Shown here: positions 1-7,232 of the stretch, piece by piece
Layout of the letters: each line of letters starts with the position of its first letter
Numbering within the stretch: position 1 is the stretch's first letter
Source: Zygnema cylindricum
Taxonomy: Eukaryota > Streptophyta > Zygnematophyceae > Zygnematales > Zygnemataceae
Direction of reading: 5' to 3'
Assembly (NCBI GenBank): GCA_037447655.1
Contig: JBBHKE010002060.1
Coordinates: forward strand, 1-19,339
Length of the DNA stretch: 19,339 bases
Translations under genes and position numbers: made by a program
Notes under the pieces: model-generated
What the model saw: the letters and a program-made list of their open reading frames with translations, nothing else
Told to the model about the DNA's origin: nothing
The model's database searches: none

Positions 1-434
1 GCCTTTTTCAGCTTAGGATTATACCTCTATCCATGACCCTCCTCGGAACAATAGAAGCAAGCAGTAAAAGGTTGTTTTTTTGGCCTCTGATTAAACTGAT
101 TAAATTGATTCTGATTTCGGTTAAACTGATTCATATTCTGATGAAACTGAGTTTTTTTGTCAAAGTATGTTGCAAAAGCTTCAACCTTTCCTTCCCCTTC
201 AAGGAATTTAGTATTATAATCTTCCTCGAATATAAGATTATGTGCTAATTGAAACGACCAACTAGCTTTATCATGACTCTTTAACTGAGCAGACACACCT
301 TTCATGCTACTAGGAAGTCCTCTTATAAGCAAAGTTGCCTGCTGAACTCAAAAAATGACCCCCAACAGAAGAGTGTGCATCAATTAGTGCACGAAAATTG
401 TCACAATACTCGACCATAGTTCCCCCCGAGTATT
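1..434 (-). pseudogene. 3' half of an older copia gag, broken by the nested insertion, runs off the left edge
   Basis: This is the C-terminal part of a Ty1/copia Gag on the - strand; its N-terminal part resumes at 6768-7137 across the younger element. Reading down from 434, gag-like codons (SGGTMVEYCDNFRALIDAH at about 371-429) are in one frame. A frameshift near 340 moves the reading to the frame holding LLIRGLPSSMKG and a Gln/Asn-rich stretch (QFNRNQNQFNQFNQ, about 80-130). The zinc knuckle at about 5-60 starts correctly as CFYCSEEGH, but an in-frame TAG at 27-29 interrupts it and the final Cys codon reads Asn. A second one-base shift sits at the insertion junction. Gag would package the element RNA; this copy cannot. 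Similarity to copia Gag is judged by eye. Confidence 0.85.
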
Positions 435-439
435 TGTAT
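435..439. repeat. Target site duplication, left copy (TGTAT)
   Basis: TGTAT directly abuts the TG of the 5' LTR and is repeated exactly after the CA of the 3' LTR at 6763-6767. Five base pairs is the usual Ty1/copia duplication length. It shows that both element ends are intact and come from one integration event. Confidence 0.95.
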
Positions 440-619
440 TGTTCAAATCACTAGATTTATGGGAGGTATTTTCTAGGTCTTAATTAAAATAAAAATGAAA
501 AGAAACGCAAAGGCAGCCTGCCTCCACCTTTTCTCTCTAGCCCCCATAATTGTTGCAGTCACTAAAGGAGAGAGAAAGCGGTGGAGCCATGGCTGCCTTA
601 GCTCCATAGGCAGGGCTTA

Positions 620-671
620 AGAGTGACCTAAGTCACTCTCAACCAAAAAGGTTGAGTCCGGCAGGACTTAA
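620..671 (+). other. Run of three short hairpins in the LTR
   Basis: Three perfect stem-loops follow one another: AGAGTGAC-CTAA-GTCACTCT (620-639), CTCAACC-AAAAA-GGTTGAG (638-656) and AGTCC...GGACT (655-668). The first two overlap slightly and would compete. The 3' LTR keeps the first exactly (5945-5964), has one mismatch in the second, and has a longer third stem (GAGTCC-GGCA-GGACTC, 5979-5994). The function is unknown; a structured RNA or a transcript 3'-end signal is possible. Confidence 0.6.
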
Positions 672-973
672 ACCTCCGACCGGTAGGGCGAGGCATAGCC
701 GTCAACCCTTACCAGTCTGTCGTAGTAGTCCTTTAGGATACATAGGGCTCGACAGCTATTTAAGCAATAGATAGACGACTAATCCGATTAACGGAATTAC
801 AAATAGGATACATAGAAACCAGTTGAGGAATTAAGTGCGCACGAAATAAATGCACCGGACATTTGTTTTTGAACAGCTGGGAATTAAAGCCGGTTAGGAT
901 CCAACGGCCCGCACCATCGCCGGGATCTCGGAATGGCCGTCTTGGCGGTTTGCGGATGTAACTTGACCTATCG

Positions 974-982
974 ACACGTGGC
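974..982 (+). promoter_or_regulatory. G-box / ABRE-like element in LTR U3
   Basis: ACACGTGGC fits the plant ABA-response (ABRE) G-box core and is bound in plants by bZIP factors. It lies about 235 bp upstream of the TATA-like box and is unchanged in the 3' LTR (6299-6307). Such sites often make plant LTRs stress-inducible; activity here is inferred from the motif alone. Confidence 0.45.
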
Positions 983-1215
983 AAGACATCATATGGAAGC
1001 GGGAATCACGGGGAGCATAAGGGCAAGTCCAAAGGAGACAGACGTCCACTCCATGGCGTTGTCGTACACTAGCCGTACAGAAAGTACATCAGCCATAGTA
1101 CTTGTCTGTACTGAACAGTCTTCCGATTGGTTTGTACATCAGTAGATAGGGGTTGTGAGAGGGGTTTAGAACTTAGAGGATTAAGGATGTAGCCGCCTCT
1201 CTCCCAACAAGCTTG

Positions 1216-1224
1216 TATATTTAT
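1216..1224 (+). promoter_or_regulatory. Probable LTR TATA box
   Basis: TATATTTAT, preceded by TTG, is conserved at 6541-6549 in the 3' LTR. A start about 30 bases downstream (about 1245-1250) would give a leader of about 170 bases with no ATG before the gag start at 1418. A weaker alternative is CTATTTAAGC near 757, which would give a much longer leader containing ATGs. Confidence 0.55.
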
Positions 1225-1287
1225 TGGCATCTTTCCCACTTGGTAATTAATCGCCTGGTTAGGCGTTTTCAGTGATTCTTTTTGCTG

Positions 1288-1324
1288 TGGACTCAAGGGA
1301 GTCCATACTGCACAAGGGTGCAGT
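1288..1324 (+). other. Paired leader hairpins with identical AAGG loops
   Basis: Two perfect 7-bp stems lie one base apart: TGGACTC-AAGG-GAGTCCA (1288-1305) and ACTGCAC-AAGG-GTGCAGT (1307-1324). They share the same loop although the stem sequences differ. The 3' LTR copies (6613-6630 and 6632-6649) both have the loop AGGG, and only the second stem has one disrupted pair. They lie between the TATA-like box and the gag start, so they would be in the genomic RNA leader, where dimerisation or packaging signals of retroelements are commonly found. Confidence 0.7.
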
Positions 1325-1417
1325 CAGATTATCTATTTATCTGCTAGGGTAGCAGTTGCTCTCGTTGAAAGTGGGTTAGTCAAAAACTACCTAGAGGCTT
1401 CCTCAATTTTGGTCCAA

Positions 1418-2506
1418 ATGGATGACACAGAATTGCAGGTTATGGGCCCACCTTCTAGGGTGCCCATATTCAACGGATCTGGATTCATTTACAGGGAAGC
1501 TATGATGACATGAGCATTATGTGAGAAACGATACTGGGGTATTGTTAGTGGACAAGTGAAACGTCCATCTCAAGGAACTCCACCAGGGTTTGGAGGAGTG
1601 AGGTTTTCTGCAGCAGGATCTACTCCAACAGAGGAGACAGATGATGGGGACAACAGTGTGTTCGAAAAAGGGAAAGGAAAGGAGACACCTCTCACTCCTA
1701 TTGCCATGGCATACGGAGCGGTGGCCGTGAAGACCGAGGAAAACGACATTCAGATGTGGGAGTACACCAATATGAATGCAAGGTACTTCATTCTGAGGCA
1801 CCTCACCCAAGCGTTGGCAACTTTTCACCTTCAAATCTTGAAGGCTAAGGAATTGTGGATGACCTTAGTAGAAATCTATAGAGCTGGCACTATTCAAGAG
1901 CTTCAGCTGGCTGAGCAAAGACTGATCAGTTACACTTTCAAAGGGGGAAAGATGTTGGACTATTGCACCGATCTCTCTTGTCTATACATGGAGATGGAGA
2001 GTGCCGGATGGACGGGCACTATGAAGATGAAAGTTAACACTCTCATCATGAAGTTGCCGGATGAGTATGAAAATATAGTGTACCGAGTGCAACAAATGGA
2101 TGATAGTGCTTGGAAGTGGAGCACCGTGGTTCGAATGATACTCGTACAGGAAAACACTATTGAGATCCGAAGAGGAGGAAAGAGCGTGCAAGCTGTAGCT
2201 GCCGGAACTGACCGGTGGAGGAAAGATCCGAAAAAGCCGTACCACGGCCTCAAAGGGGAGAAAGATCAATCTGGAGAACCGAGGACTCCAAAGGGCCTTT
2301 GTCATTTCTGCATAAAGTCGGGGCACTTTATAGCTGATTGCATCAAGCTATTGGAGTTGAGGCTCCAAGAAAATCGTGGAGGTGGTTCTTCGGGAGGAAA
2401 GAAGAAAGCACTTGTGGTCACACAAGTGAAAGGAGAGACCGAGGAGGAGGATGGGGAGCTTTTTCTTGACGAGAATCTAGAGGAGAAGGAGATCCCTCGA
2501 AAATAG
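1418..2506 (+). pseudogene. gag: gag of the younger copia element (start codon inside the LTR)
   Basis: Gag is the nucleocapsid protein that forms virus-like particles and binds the element RNA. The frame opens at ATG 1418, 20 bases before the LTR end, as MDDTELQVMGPPSRVPIFNG. The stretch IFNGSGFIYREAM resembles the short gag N-terminal motif (DUF4219-like) common in plant copia proteins. TGA at 1511-1513 then breaks the frame where the family usually has Trp. The frame continues through a UBN2/Retrotran_gag-type region (about 1740-2190), a basic stretch, and a CCHC zinc knuckle CHFCIKSGHFIADC (2300-2341). An acidic tail ends at TAG 2504-2506, in the same frame as the protease that follows. 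I chose 1418 because no other ATG lies between the TATA-like box and it, and because the motif needs the upstream codons. The next in-frame ATGs give a truncated protein. Confidence 0.88.
1438..1452 (+). other. Primer-binding site complementary to the anticodon arm of initiator tRNA-Met
   Basis: GGTTATGGGCCCACC begins directly after the LTR's terminal CA. Its reverse complement GGTGGGCCCATAACC is the anticodon stem-loop of plant cytoplasmic initiator tRNA-Met (about nt 26-40, recalled from general knowledge), matching at all 15 positions. Pairing stops at the LTR boundary. This is the site expected if minus-strand synthesis is primed from a cleaved half tRNA, as in Drosophila copia and yeast Ty5. 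The standard plant copia PBS (TGGTATCAGAGC) is absent here. The PBS is also read as gag codons. Confidence 0.85.
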
Positions 2507-2940
2507 AAGTGTGCCCTTAGAGCCATTCGGGAAGCACCAGAGGAAGGATGGATCATCGACTCAGATGCATCCATGCATATGTGTCGTGACAGGCACCTCT
2601 TCACTAAGCTAAGAAAGATCCCTATTGTGGAAATAGAGTATAGGGATGGGAGAGTAGTCTCAACAGATCTAGTGGGATCAGTAGATCTGAAAGTCTTAGT
2701 GGAGGGTAAGACTTCTATTCTCACCTTCTCAAATGTGCTCTACATTCCTCAGTTGAGTAAGAATCTTGTGTCTACTTCTGTGTTAGATGACAAGGATTTT
2801 GATACCTTCACTAGAAAGGGAGTCTTTACAGCTAAGTATGGAGATGAAGTCTACTTCACAGCTGATAAGGGTAGCCAAGGAATGTTTAGGCTTAACCTGA
2901 GTAATGAAAAGAAGAGTGCTTACTATGGTGGTGTTCCGAG
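2507..2940 (+). pseudogene. pol: Copia aspartic protease region, active site altered
   Basis: The protease cuts the Gag-Pol polyprotein. It continues in the gag frame after the TAG at 2504. The active-site block reads WIIDSDASMHMC (2549-2584), where copia proteases have D-S-G-A-S; the catalytic Asp is kept but the essential Gly of the D-S/T-G triad is Asp (GAT at 2564). The flap and C-terminal block follow, including LTFSNVLYIPQLSKNLVS (about 2720-2773), which is typical of the family. The Gly to Asp change needs one G to A transition and would be expected to abolish activity. The first ATG after the TAG is at 2573, inside the active-site block, so re-initiation would not rescue it. Confidence 0.88.
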
Positions 2941-2944
2941 CTTG

Positions 2945-4140
2945 ATGATTTGGCATAAGCATTTAGGACATGTGCATTTTGATAGATTGAGGGAAATGAA
3001 GAAGATGGGTGTAGTAGAGGGCATTCAATTTGTGGATAATGAGATGATGGATGATTGTAGTGGCTGTGCCCAAGGTAAGGCTCACATACTTCCCTTTCCC
3101 AAAAATGCCACATATAGAGGTGAGAAAGTACTAGATCTGGTCCACACAGATATCTGGGGACCAGCAAGGGTGCCTTCAGTTGGGGGAAAAAGGTATATGT
3201 TAACAATTACCAATGATTGGTCTAGATATTCCAAAGTCTACTTCCTGAGAAACACCAAAATACTTTAAAGAATAGAAAGCCTGGAGTGAGAAGTTGCATG
3301 GAACCCCCATTAAGAGAATAAGGAGTGATAATGGGGGAGAGTACACCTCTAACCAGTTTGAAGATTACTTGAGAGATGAGGGAGTTCAACATCAGAAAAC
3401 AGTACCAAATAATCCAGAACAAAATGGGGTAGCTGAGAGGTTAAACTGGACTTTGGGAGATAGTGTGTGCAGCATGTTGGCAGATAAGAAAATAGGAAGA
3501 AGATTTTGGGTAGAGGCCATGAACTGTGCTAACTACATTAAGAATAGAGTCCTCACAACAGCTGTTAAAGGAATGACCCCTTATGAGAGATGGGTTGGAA
3601 AGAAACCGAATGTTTCTCACTTGAAAGTATTCAGTATTCAAGTTTACAGTCTTGACACAGATAAGAAAAACTGGAAACTAGATGCTAAAGGGAAACCGAG
3701 ATATTTTGTGGGATATGATGAGGATGTCAAAGGATATAGAGTTTATGACTTAGCTAAACAAGATATCATTCTGGTAAAGCATGTAGTTGTCATGGATGAA
3801 TGGAAGTCTTTTGATCCCTTCAAATACACTAAGAAAATCAGAATCAGCTTTGAGTCCGAGAGTGAGGAAGACTTAGATCTTCCCAAAAGGGACACTAGTG
3901 AAAACATGATTGCAGATCCAGGGGAGATAAACGATGGGGGAGATATACCAAAATCTCCTCATATTCCTACACCCTTTGAGGAGAGAGAGGAAGAGGAGTC
4001 AGAACCGGTTCCCATGGATAGGGGAGCTGATGAGACAGTTCGGAGGAATCCAAGGCTTCCCTCTATTCCAGCTTCGGACTTTGAGGGAGGACGAAGGAGC
4101 AGCAAAAGACTTCAAGGAAAACAGGCTGCTTGCAAGGTAA
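2945..4140 (+). pseudogene. pol: Copia integrase (HHCC zinc domain, DD35E core, C-terminal part), frameshifted
   Basis: Integrase inserts the cDNA into host DNA. The pre-integrase zinc region has WHKHLGH (2951-2971) and CSGCAQGK (about 3056-3079). The catalytic triad is complete: Asp in HTDIWGP (3149), Asp in SDNGGEY (3327) and Glu in NGVAER (3435), with exactly 35 residues between the last two. An extra base in the AAAA run near 3257-3260 shifts the frame by one, and TAG at 3273-3275 follows where Trp is expected. The reading then stays open to 4616. The C-terminal part includes an acidic, Ser/Pro-rich linker (about 3850-4080) leading into reverse transcriptase. The gene is broken between the first and second catalytic residues. 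Confidence 0.9.
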
Positions 4141-5087
4141 CAAAGCTTTCTCATCCAGATGAGCCTCAGTCATACTCGGAGGCAATGGACAGTCCGGAGA
4201 AAGAAATGTGGGTCAGAGCCATAAATGATGAGATGGCTTCAATCATGGAGGCAAATACTTGGGAACTGGTGGACTATCCACCAGATAGAAAACCCATTGG
4301 GTGTAAATGGGTATTTAACCTGAAACTGAATCCAGATAACACCATTGAGAGATTTAAGGCTCGGCTGGTGGCAAAAGGGTTCACTCAAAAAGAGGGGATA
4401 GATTATGAGGAGACCTTTGCTCCGATAGTTCGATTCCCATCTGTAAGGATTCTCCTTAGTCTAGCAGCAGCGGAAGACATGGAAATTCACCAGATGGATA
4501 TCAAAACCGCCTTCCTCAACGGTGAACTAGAGGAAGAAATCTTCATGCGGCAACCAAAAGGTTTTGTAGAGGAAGGAGAGGAAAGCAAAGTCTGCAGACT
4601 TATAAAGTCCTTATAAGGACTAAAGCAGGCCCCAAGACAATGGAATAAGAAACTAGAAAAGTTTCTTACCAGTCTGGGGTATATTCGGATTAGTTCTGAC
4701 CACTCTATTTACATGTTTGAGGATGAAAATGGAGTAATTTTTATTGCAATTTATGTGGATGATTTGTTGGTATTGAGTAAGTCTATGGAGAAGATAAATA
4801 GATTAAAGAAAAATCAGGGAAGTAGATTTGACATGAAGGATTTAGGAGAGGCTAAATATATTCTGGGAATTCAAATGGAAAGGGATAGGGAGAAGAGGAT
4901 CATCAAACTTACACAGAAAGAGGCTATATGAAATATGCTAGAGAAATTTCAGATGGAGAATGCAAACAGTTGTACCACTCCCATGGACCTAAAGAAAGTC
5001 AGTGATGGGAGTGTAGAAGGAGATGTGATAATGCTAGATGATCAGATAAGTCCAGAGGAAAGGCAGTTTATGAAATCTATTCCTTAC
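4141..5087 (+). pseudogene. pol: Copia reverse transcriptase (RVT_2), two in-frame stops
   Basis: This RNA- and DNA-dependent DNA polymerase copies the element RNA inside the particle. It is in the same frame as the integrase C-terminus. Diagnostic blocks in order are NTWELV (about 4255), KPIGCKWVFN (about 4291), RLVAKGF (about 4363), YEETFAPIVRF (about 4404), the catalytic MDIKTAFLNG (Asp at 4497), and IYVDDLL with the YVDD box (4752-4763). All three catalytic Asp codons remain. TAA at 4614-4616 interrupts the conserved SLYGLKQAPR block at the Tyr codon, and TGA at 4929-4931 probably replaces an Arg CGA codon (a CpG-type change). Reading frame 4143-5250 is otherwise continuous, so these are point mutations. 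Confidence 0.92.
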
Positions 5088-5751
5088 AGACAGGTTGTAG
5101 GAAGTCTGATTTACTTTATGAATTGTACCAGGCCTGACATAGCTGCAGCATTTGGAGTCCTTAGTAGGATTCTTAATGGTCCTAGAAAGAAAGACTGGGA
5201 GGCAACCAAGAGGGTAATGAGATACCTGGCGGGAACTAGGGATCTATGGTTGCATTTGGGGGAGAGCACACTGACATCACTACTTCGAGTGATGCTAGTT
5301 ATCGGGATGCACCTATGAGAAGATGCACTTCTGGGTATATATTGTATGTGGGGGAAGGTGCTTGTTGTTAGAGTAGTAAGCAACAAAAGGTTGTCGCTCA
5401 GTCCACTATGGAGGCTGAGTGCATGGCCTCTTGTTCTGCTGTGAAAGAGCTGATGTGGGTGAAGTCCTTGTTACAAGAATTGGGGTACATGAAGTAGGGA
5501 GTACATGAAGTGTTTTGTGAAATCAAGTTGCAATTGCAATTGCAGCCAATCGAAAACATCATTTCAAAGCTAAGCATATGGATATAAGATTGAGTTTTGT
5601 GAGGGAAAAAATGGAAAATAAAATTGTGAATTTGGTGTATAGGAGTGATGGGGAAATGGTGGCTGATATGATAACAAAGCCTGTGCCATCTCCCAAGCTA
5701 AAGTATTGTAGAGAAAAATGTGGATTAAAACAGAAAATAAAATTAGACTAG
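5088..5751 (+). pseudogene. pol: Copia RNase H and polyprotein C-terminus, two frameshifts and two stops
   Basis: RNase H removes the RNA strand during cDNA synthesis. The blocks YRQVVGSLIYFMNCTRPDIA (5088-5147) and AGTRDLWLHL (about 5229) are in the RT frame. A one-base change in the G run at 5258-5262 moves the reading to the next frame, with SDASYRDAP (catalytic Asp 5291), TAG 5369-5371 at an expected Trp, QSTMEAEC (Glu 5411) and TAG 5495-5497. A lost base near 5519 destroys the DNQ block and shifts again; the third frame gives NRKHHFKAKHMDIR, then DMITKPV, and ends at TAG 5749-5751. This is the normal C-terminus, three bases before the polypurine tract. Confidence 0.9.
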
Positions 5752-5753
5752 AA

Positions 5754-5764
5754 AATAAGGGGAG
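5754..5764 (+). other. Polypurine tract
   Basis: A purine-rich run ending in GGGGAG abuts the TG of the 3' LTR. In LTR retrotransposons this RNase H-resistant tract primes plus-strand DNA synthesis. Its position and composition are normal; the single T near its start is within usual variation. Confidence 0.85.
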
Positions 5765-6762
5765 TGTTGAAATCACTAGATTTATGGGAGGTATTTTCTA
5801 GGTCTTAATTAAAATAAAAATGAAAAGAAACGCAAAGGCAGCCTGCCTCCACCTTCTCTCTCTGGCCCCCATACTTGTTGCAGTCACTGAAGGAGAGAGA
5901 GGGCGGTGGAGCCATGGTTGCCTTAGCTCCATAGGCAGGGCTTAAGAGTGACCTAAGTCACTCTCAACCAAAAAGTTTGAGTCCGGCAGGACTCGAACCT
6001 CCGACCGGTAGGGCGGTGCATAGCCGTCAACCCTTACCAGTCTGTCGTAGTAGTCCGTTAGGATACATAGGGCTCGACAGCTATTTAAGCAATAGATAGA
6101 CGACTAATCCAATTAACGGAATTACAAATAGGATACATAGAAACCAGTTGAGGAATTAAGTGCGCACGAAATAAATGCACCGGACATTTGTTTTTGAACG
6201 GCTGGGAATTAAAGCCGGTTAGGATCCAACGGCGCGCACCATCGCCGGGATCCCGGAATGGCCGTCTTGGCGGTTTGCGGATGTAACTTGACCTATCGAC
6301 ACGTGGCAAGACATCATTGGGAAGCGGGAATCACGGGGAGCATAAGGGCAAGTCCAAAGGAGACAGACGTCCACTCCATGGCGTTATCGTACACTAGCCG
6401 TACAGAAAGTACATCGGCCATAGTACTTGCCTGTACTGAACATTCTTCCGATTGGTTCGTACATCAGTAGATAGGGGTTGTGAGAGGGGTTTAGATCTTA
6501 GAGGATTGAGGATGTAGCCGCCTCTCTCCCAACAAGCTTGTATATTTATTGGCATCTTTCCCACTTGATAATTAATCGCCTGGTTAGGCGTTTTCAGTGA
6601 TTCTTTTTGTTGTGGACTCAGGGGAGTCCAGACTGCACAGGGGTGCAATCAGATTATCTATTTATCTGCTAGGGTAACAGTTGCTCTCGTTGAAAGTGGG
6701 TTAGTCAAAAACTACCTAGAGGCTTCCTCAATTTTGGTCCAAATGGATGACACAGAATTGCA
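5765..6762 (+). repeat. 3' long terminal repeat (998 bp)
   Basis: It starts TGTTGAAATC, ends GAATTGCA and is the same length as the 5' copy, with about 34 substitutions and no net indel. The last 80 or so bases are identical in the two LTRs. It keeps the ABRE-like site (6299-6307), TATA-like box (6541-6549) and both leader hairpins. Because the gag ATG is inside the LTR, this copy carries a start codon at 6743 that opens a 103-codon frame into the flank, ending at 7054. Confidence 0.96.
5979..6057 (-). other. tRNA-like stretch in the LTR, antisense
   Basis: On the - strand, GGTTCGAGTCC (5989-5999) is a perfect Pol III B-box / T-loop match. Upstream is a 7-base loop CTATGCA on a stem with four of five pairs (6012-6028), as in an anticodon arm. 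The A-box region is weak and I find no acceptor stem, so this is not called a tRNA gene. In the 5' LTR the B-box has decayed by a CG to TA change. It may be a tRNA-derived insertion in the ancestral LTR or a coincidence. Confidence 0.25.
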
Positions 6763-7054
6763 TGTATCCCCAAATTTTTCCTTCCACCAAGAGCTCTTTC
6801 GAACATTCGCTTTCTCAAAAGCGGATTTCAGTGACGTCCAAATCTCGCTCACCTTCTTCATTTTCAGTCGAGACATGACCAGATTTTGTGAAATACAAAG
6901 AATGAGATTGTTCCTTGCCATTAAATTCTTTTTCGCCCAACTTGGATCTGTTTCAGCAAGGGAGCCATCCAAGACCCCCAATAAGTCAGCAGTTTCAAAC
7001 GATGATTCGACCATCGCTGCCCTGTACGCATACTTTTGGCCATTGAAGATATGA
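6743..7054 (+). other. LTR-initiated read-out frame (not a gene by itself)
   Basis: The gag start codon copied into the 3' LTR gives MDDTELH and then runs without a stop through the target duplication into the antisense strand of the older gag, ending at 7054. It is an accidental frame of 103 residues with no domain. It is listed because a transcript started at the 3' LTR TATA-like box would have this as its first ATG. Expression is not shown. Confidence 0.3.
6763..6767. repeat. Target site duplication, right copy (TGTAT)
   Basis: It repeats 435-439 exactly and directly follows the 3' LTR's terminal CA. Confidence 0.95.
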
Positions 7055-7137
7055 ATTCTTGACAAAAGGCCCATGGCCTGTTGTTCTACAACCACCGTTG
7101 TAGGAGGAGAACCACTAGTAGTAGTGGAAGTAGACAT
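6768..7137 (-). pseudogene. gag: 5' half of the older copia gag (N-terminus)
   Basis: The frame starts at ATG 7135-7137 (MSTSTTTSGSPPTTVVVEQQ), has the gag N-terminal motif IFNGQKYAYRAAM, and contains a UBN2-like stretch including KKVSEIWTSLKSAFEK. It runs through FGDT into the target duplication, then would continue into LTR sequence and stop at 6712. Its natural continuation is 434-1, so one gag is split by the insertion. The part before the junction has no stop or frameshift over 123 codons, while the part after has several lesions. An upstream in-frame Met at 7248 exists, but the Ser/Thr start at 7137 matches the look of copia Gags. The family assignment is by motif recognition. Confidence 0.85.
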
Positions 7138-7232
7138 TAAAACAGCAAAAAATATCAAAACACCTACTCTACAGCCAACTTTGATCCAACACAGATAATG
7201 ACTCAAAAGGTCAATAAGCCTCAAATTTAACA

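Larger units (their letters stand above)
440..1437 (+). repeat. 5' long terminal repeat (998 bp)
   Basis: It starts TGTTCAAATC and ends GAATTGCA, and matches 5765-6762 along its whole length at a constant offset of 5,325. Probable U3 runs from 440 to about 1245, with an ABRE-like G-box (974-982) and a TATA-like box (1216-1224). R and U5 would occupy the remaining 190 or so bases and contain two adjacent hairpins (1288-1324). Unusually, it ends with the gag start codon (1418) and the first codons of Gag. Several differences from the 3' copy are CG to TA changes (for example at 669-670), as expected from methylated CpG decay. Small conserved ORFs inside the LTR are present in both copies only because the LTRs are duplicates. 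Confidence 0.96.
440..6762 (+). mobile_element. Complete, decayed Ty1/copia LTR retrotransposon
   Basis: The element is 6,323 bp: 998-bp LTR, PBS, gag, protease, integrase, reverse transcriptase, RNase H, polypurine tract, 998-bp LTR, with a TGTAT duplication outside. Integrase preceding reverse transcriptase places it in Ty1/copia (Pseudoviridae) rather than Ty3/gypsy. It lies inside an older copia gag on the opposite strand. Internal stops (1511, 2504, 3273, 4614, 4929, 5369, 5495) and frameshifts (about 3257, 5258 and 5519) make it non-autonomous. LTR identity of about 96.6% suggests a moderately old insertion; no age is given because the substitution rate of this species is unknown. The copy could still be mobilised in trans, since its LTRs, PBS and PPT look intact. 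Confidence 0.97.

Noticed and set aside
760-984. 74-codon - strand ORF in the 5' LTR, repeated at 6085-6309, and a 70-codon + strand ORF (933-1145 / 6258-6470)
   Set aside because: Conservation is explained by LTR duplication. There is no domain, and the substitutions between copies do not favour synonymous positions in an obvious way.
1517-3206. Several - strand and off-frame ORFs of 97-140 codons across gag, protease and integrase
   Set aside because: They are shadows of the real copia coding frames on the + strand and show no motifs of their own.
5979-6057. A tRNA gene on the - strand of the 3' LTR
   Set aside because: B-box and an anticodon-like hairpin are present but the acceptor stem and a good A-box are not; kept only as a tRNA-like stretch.
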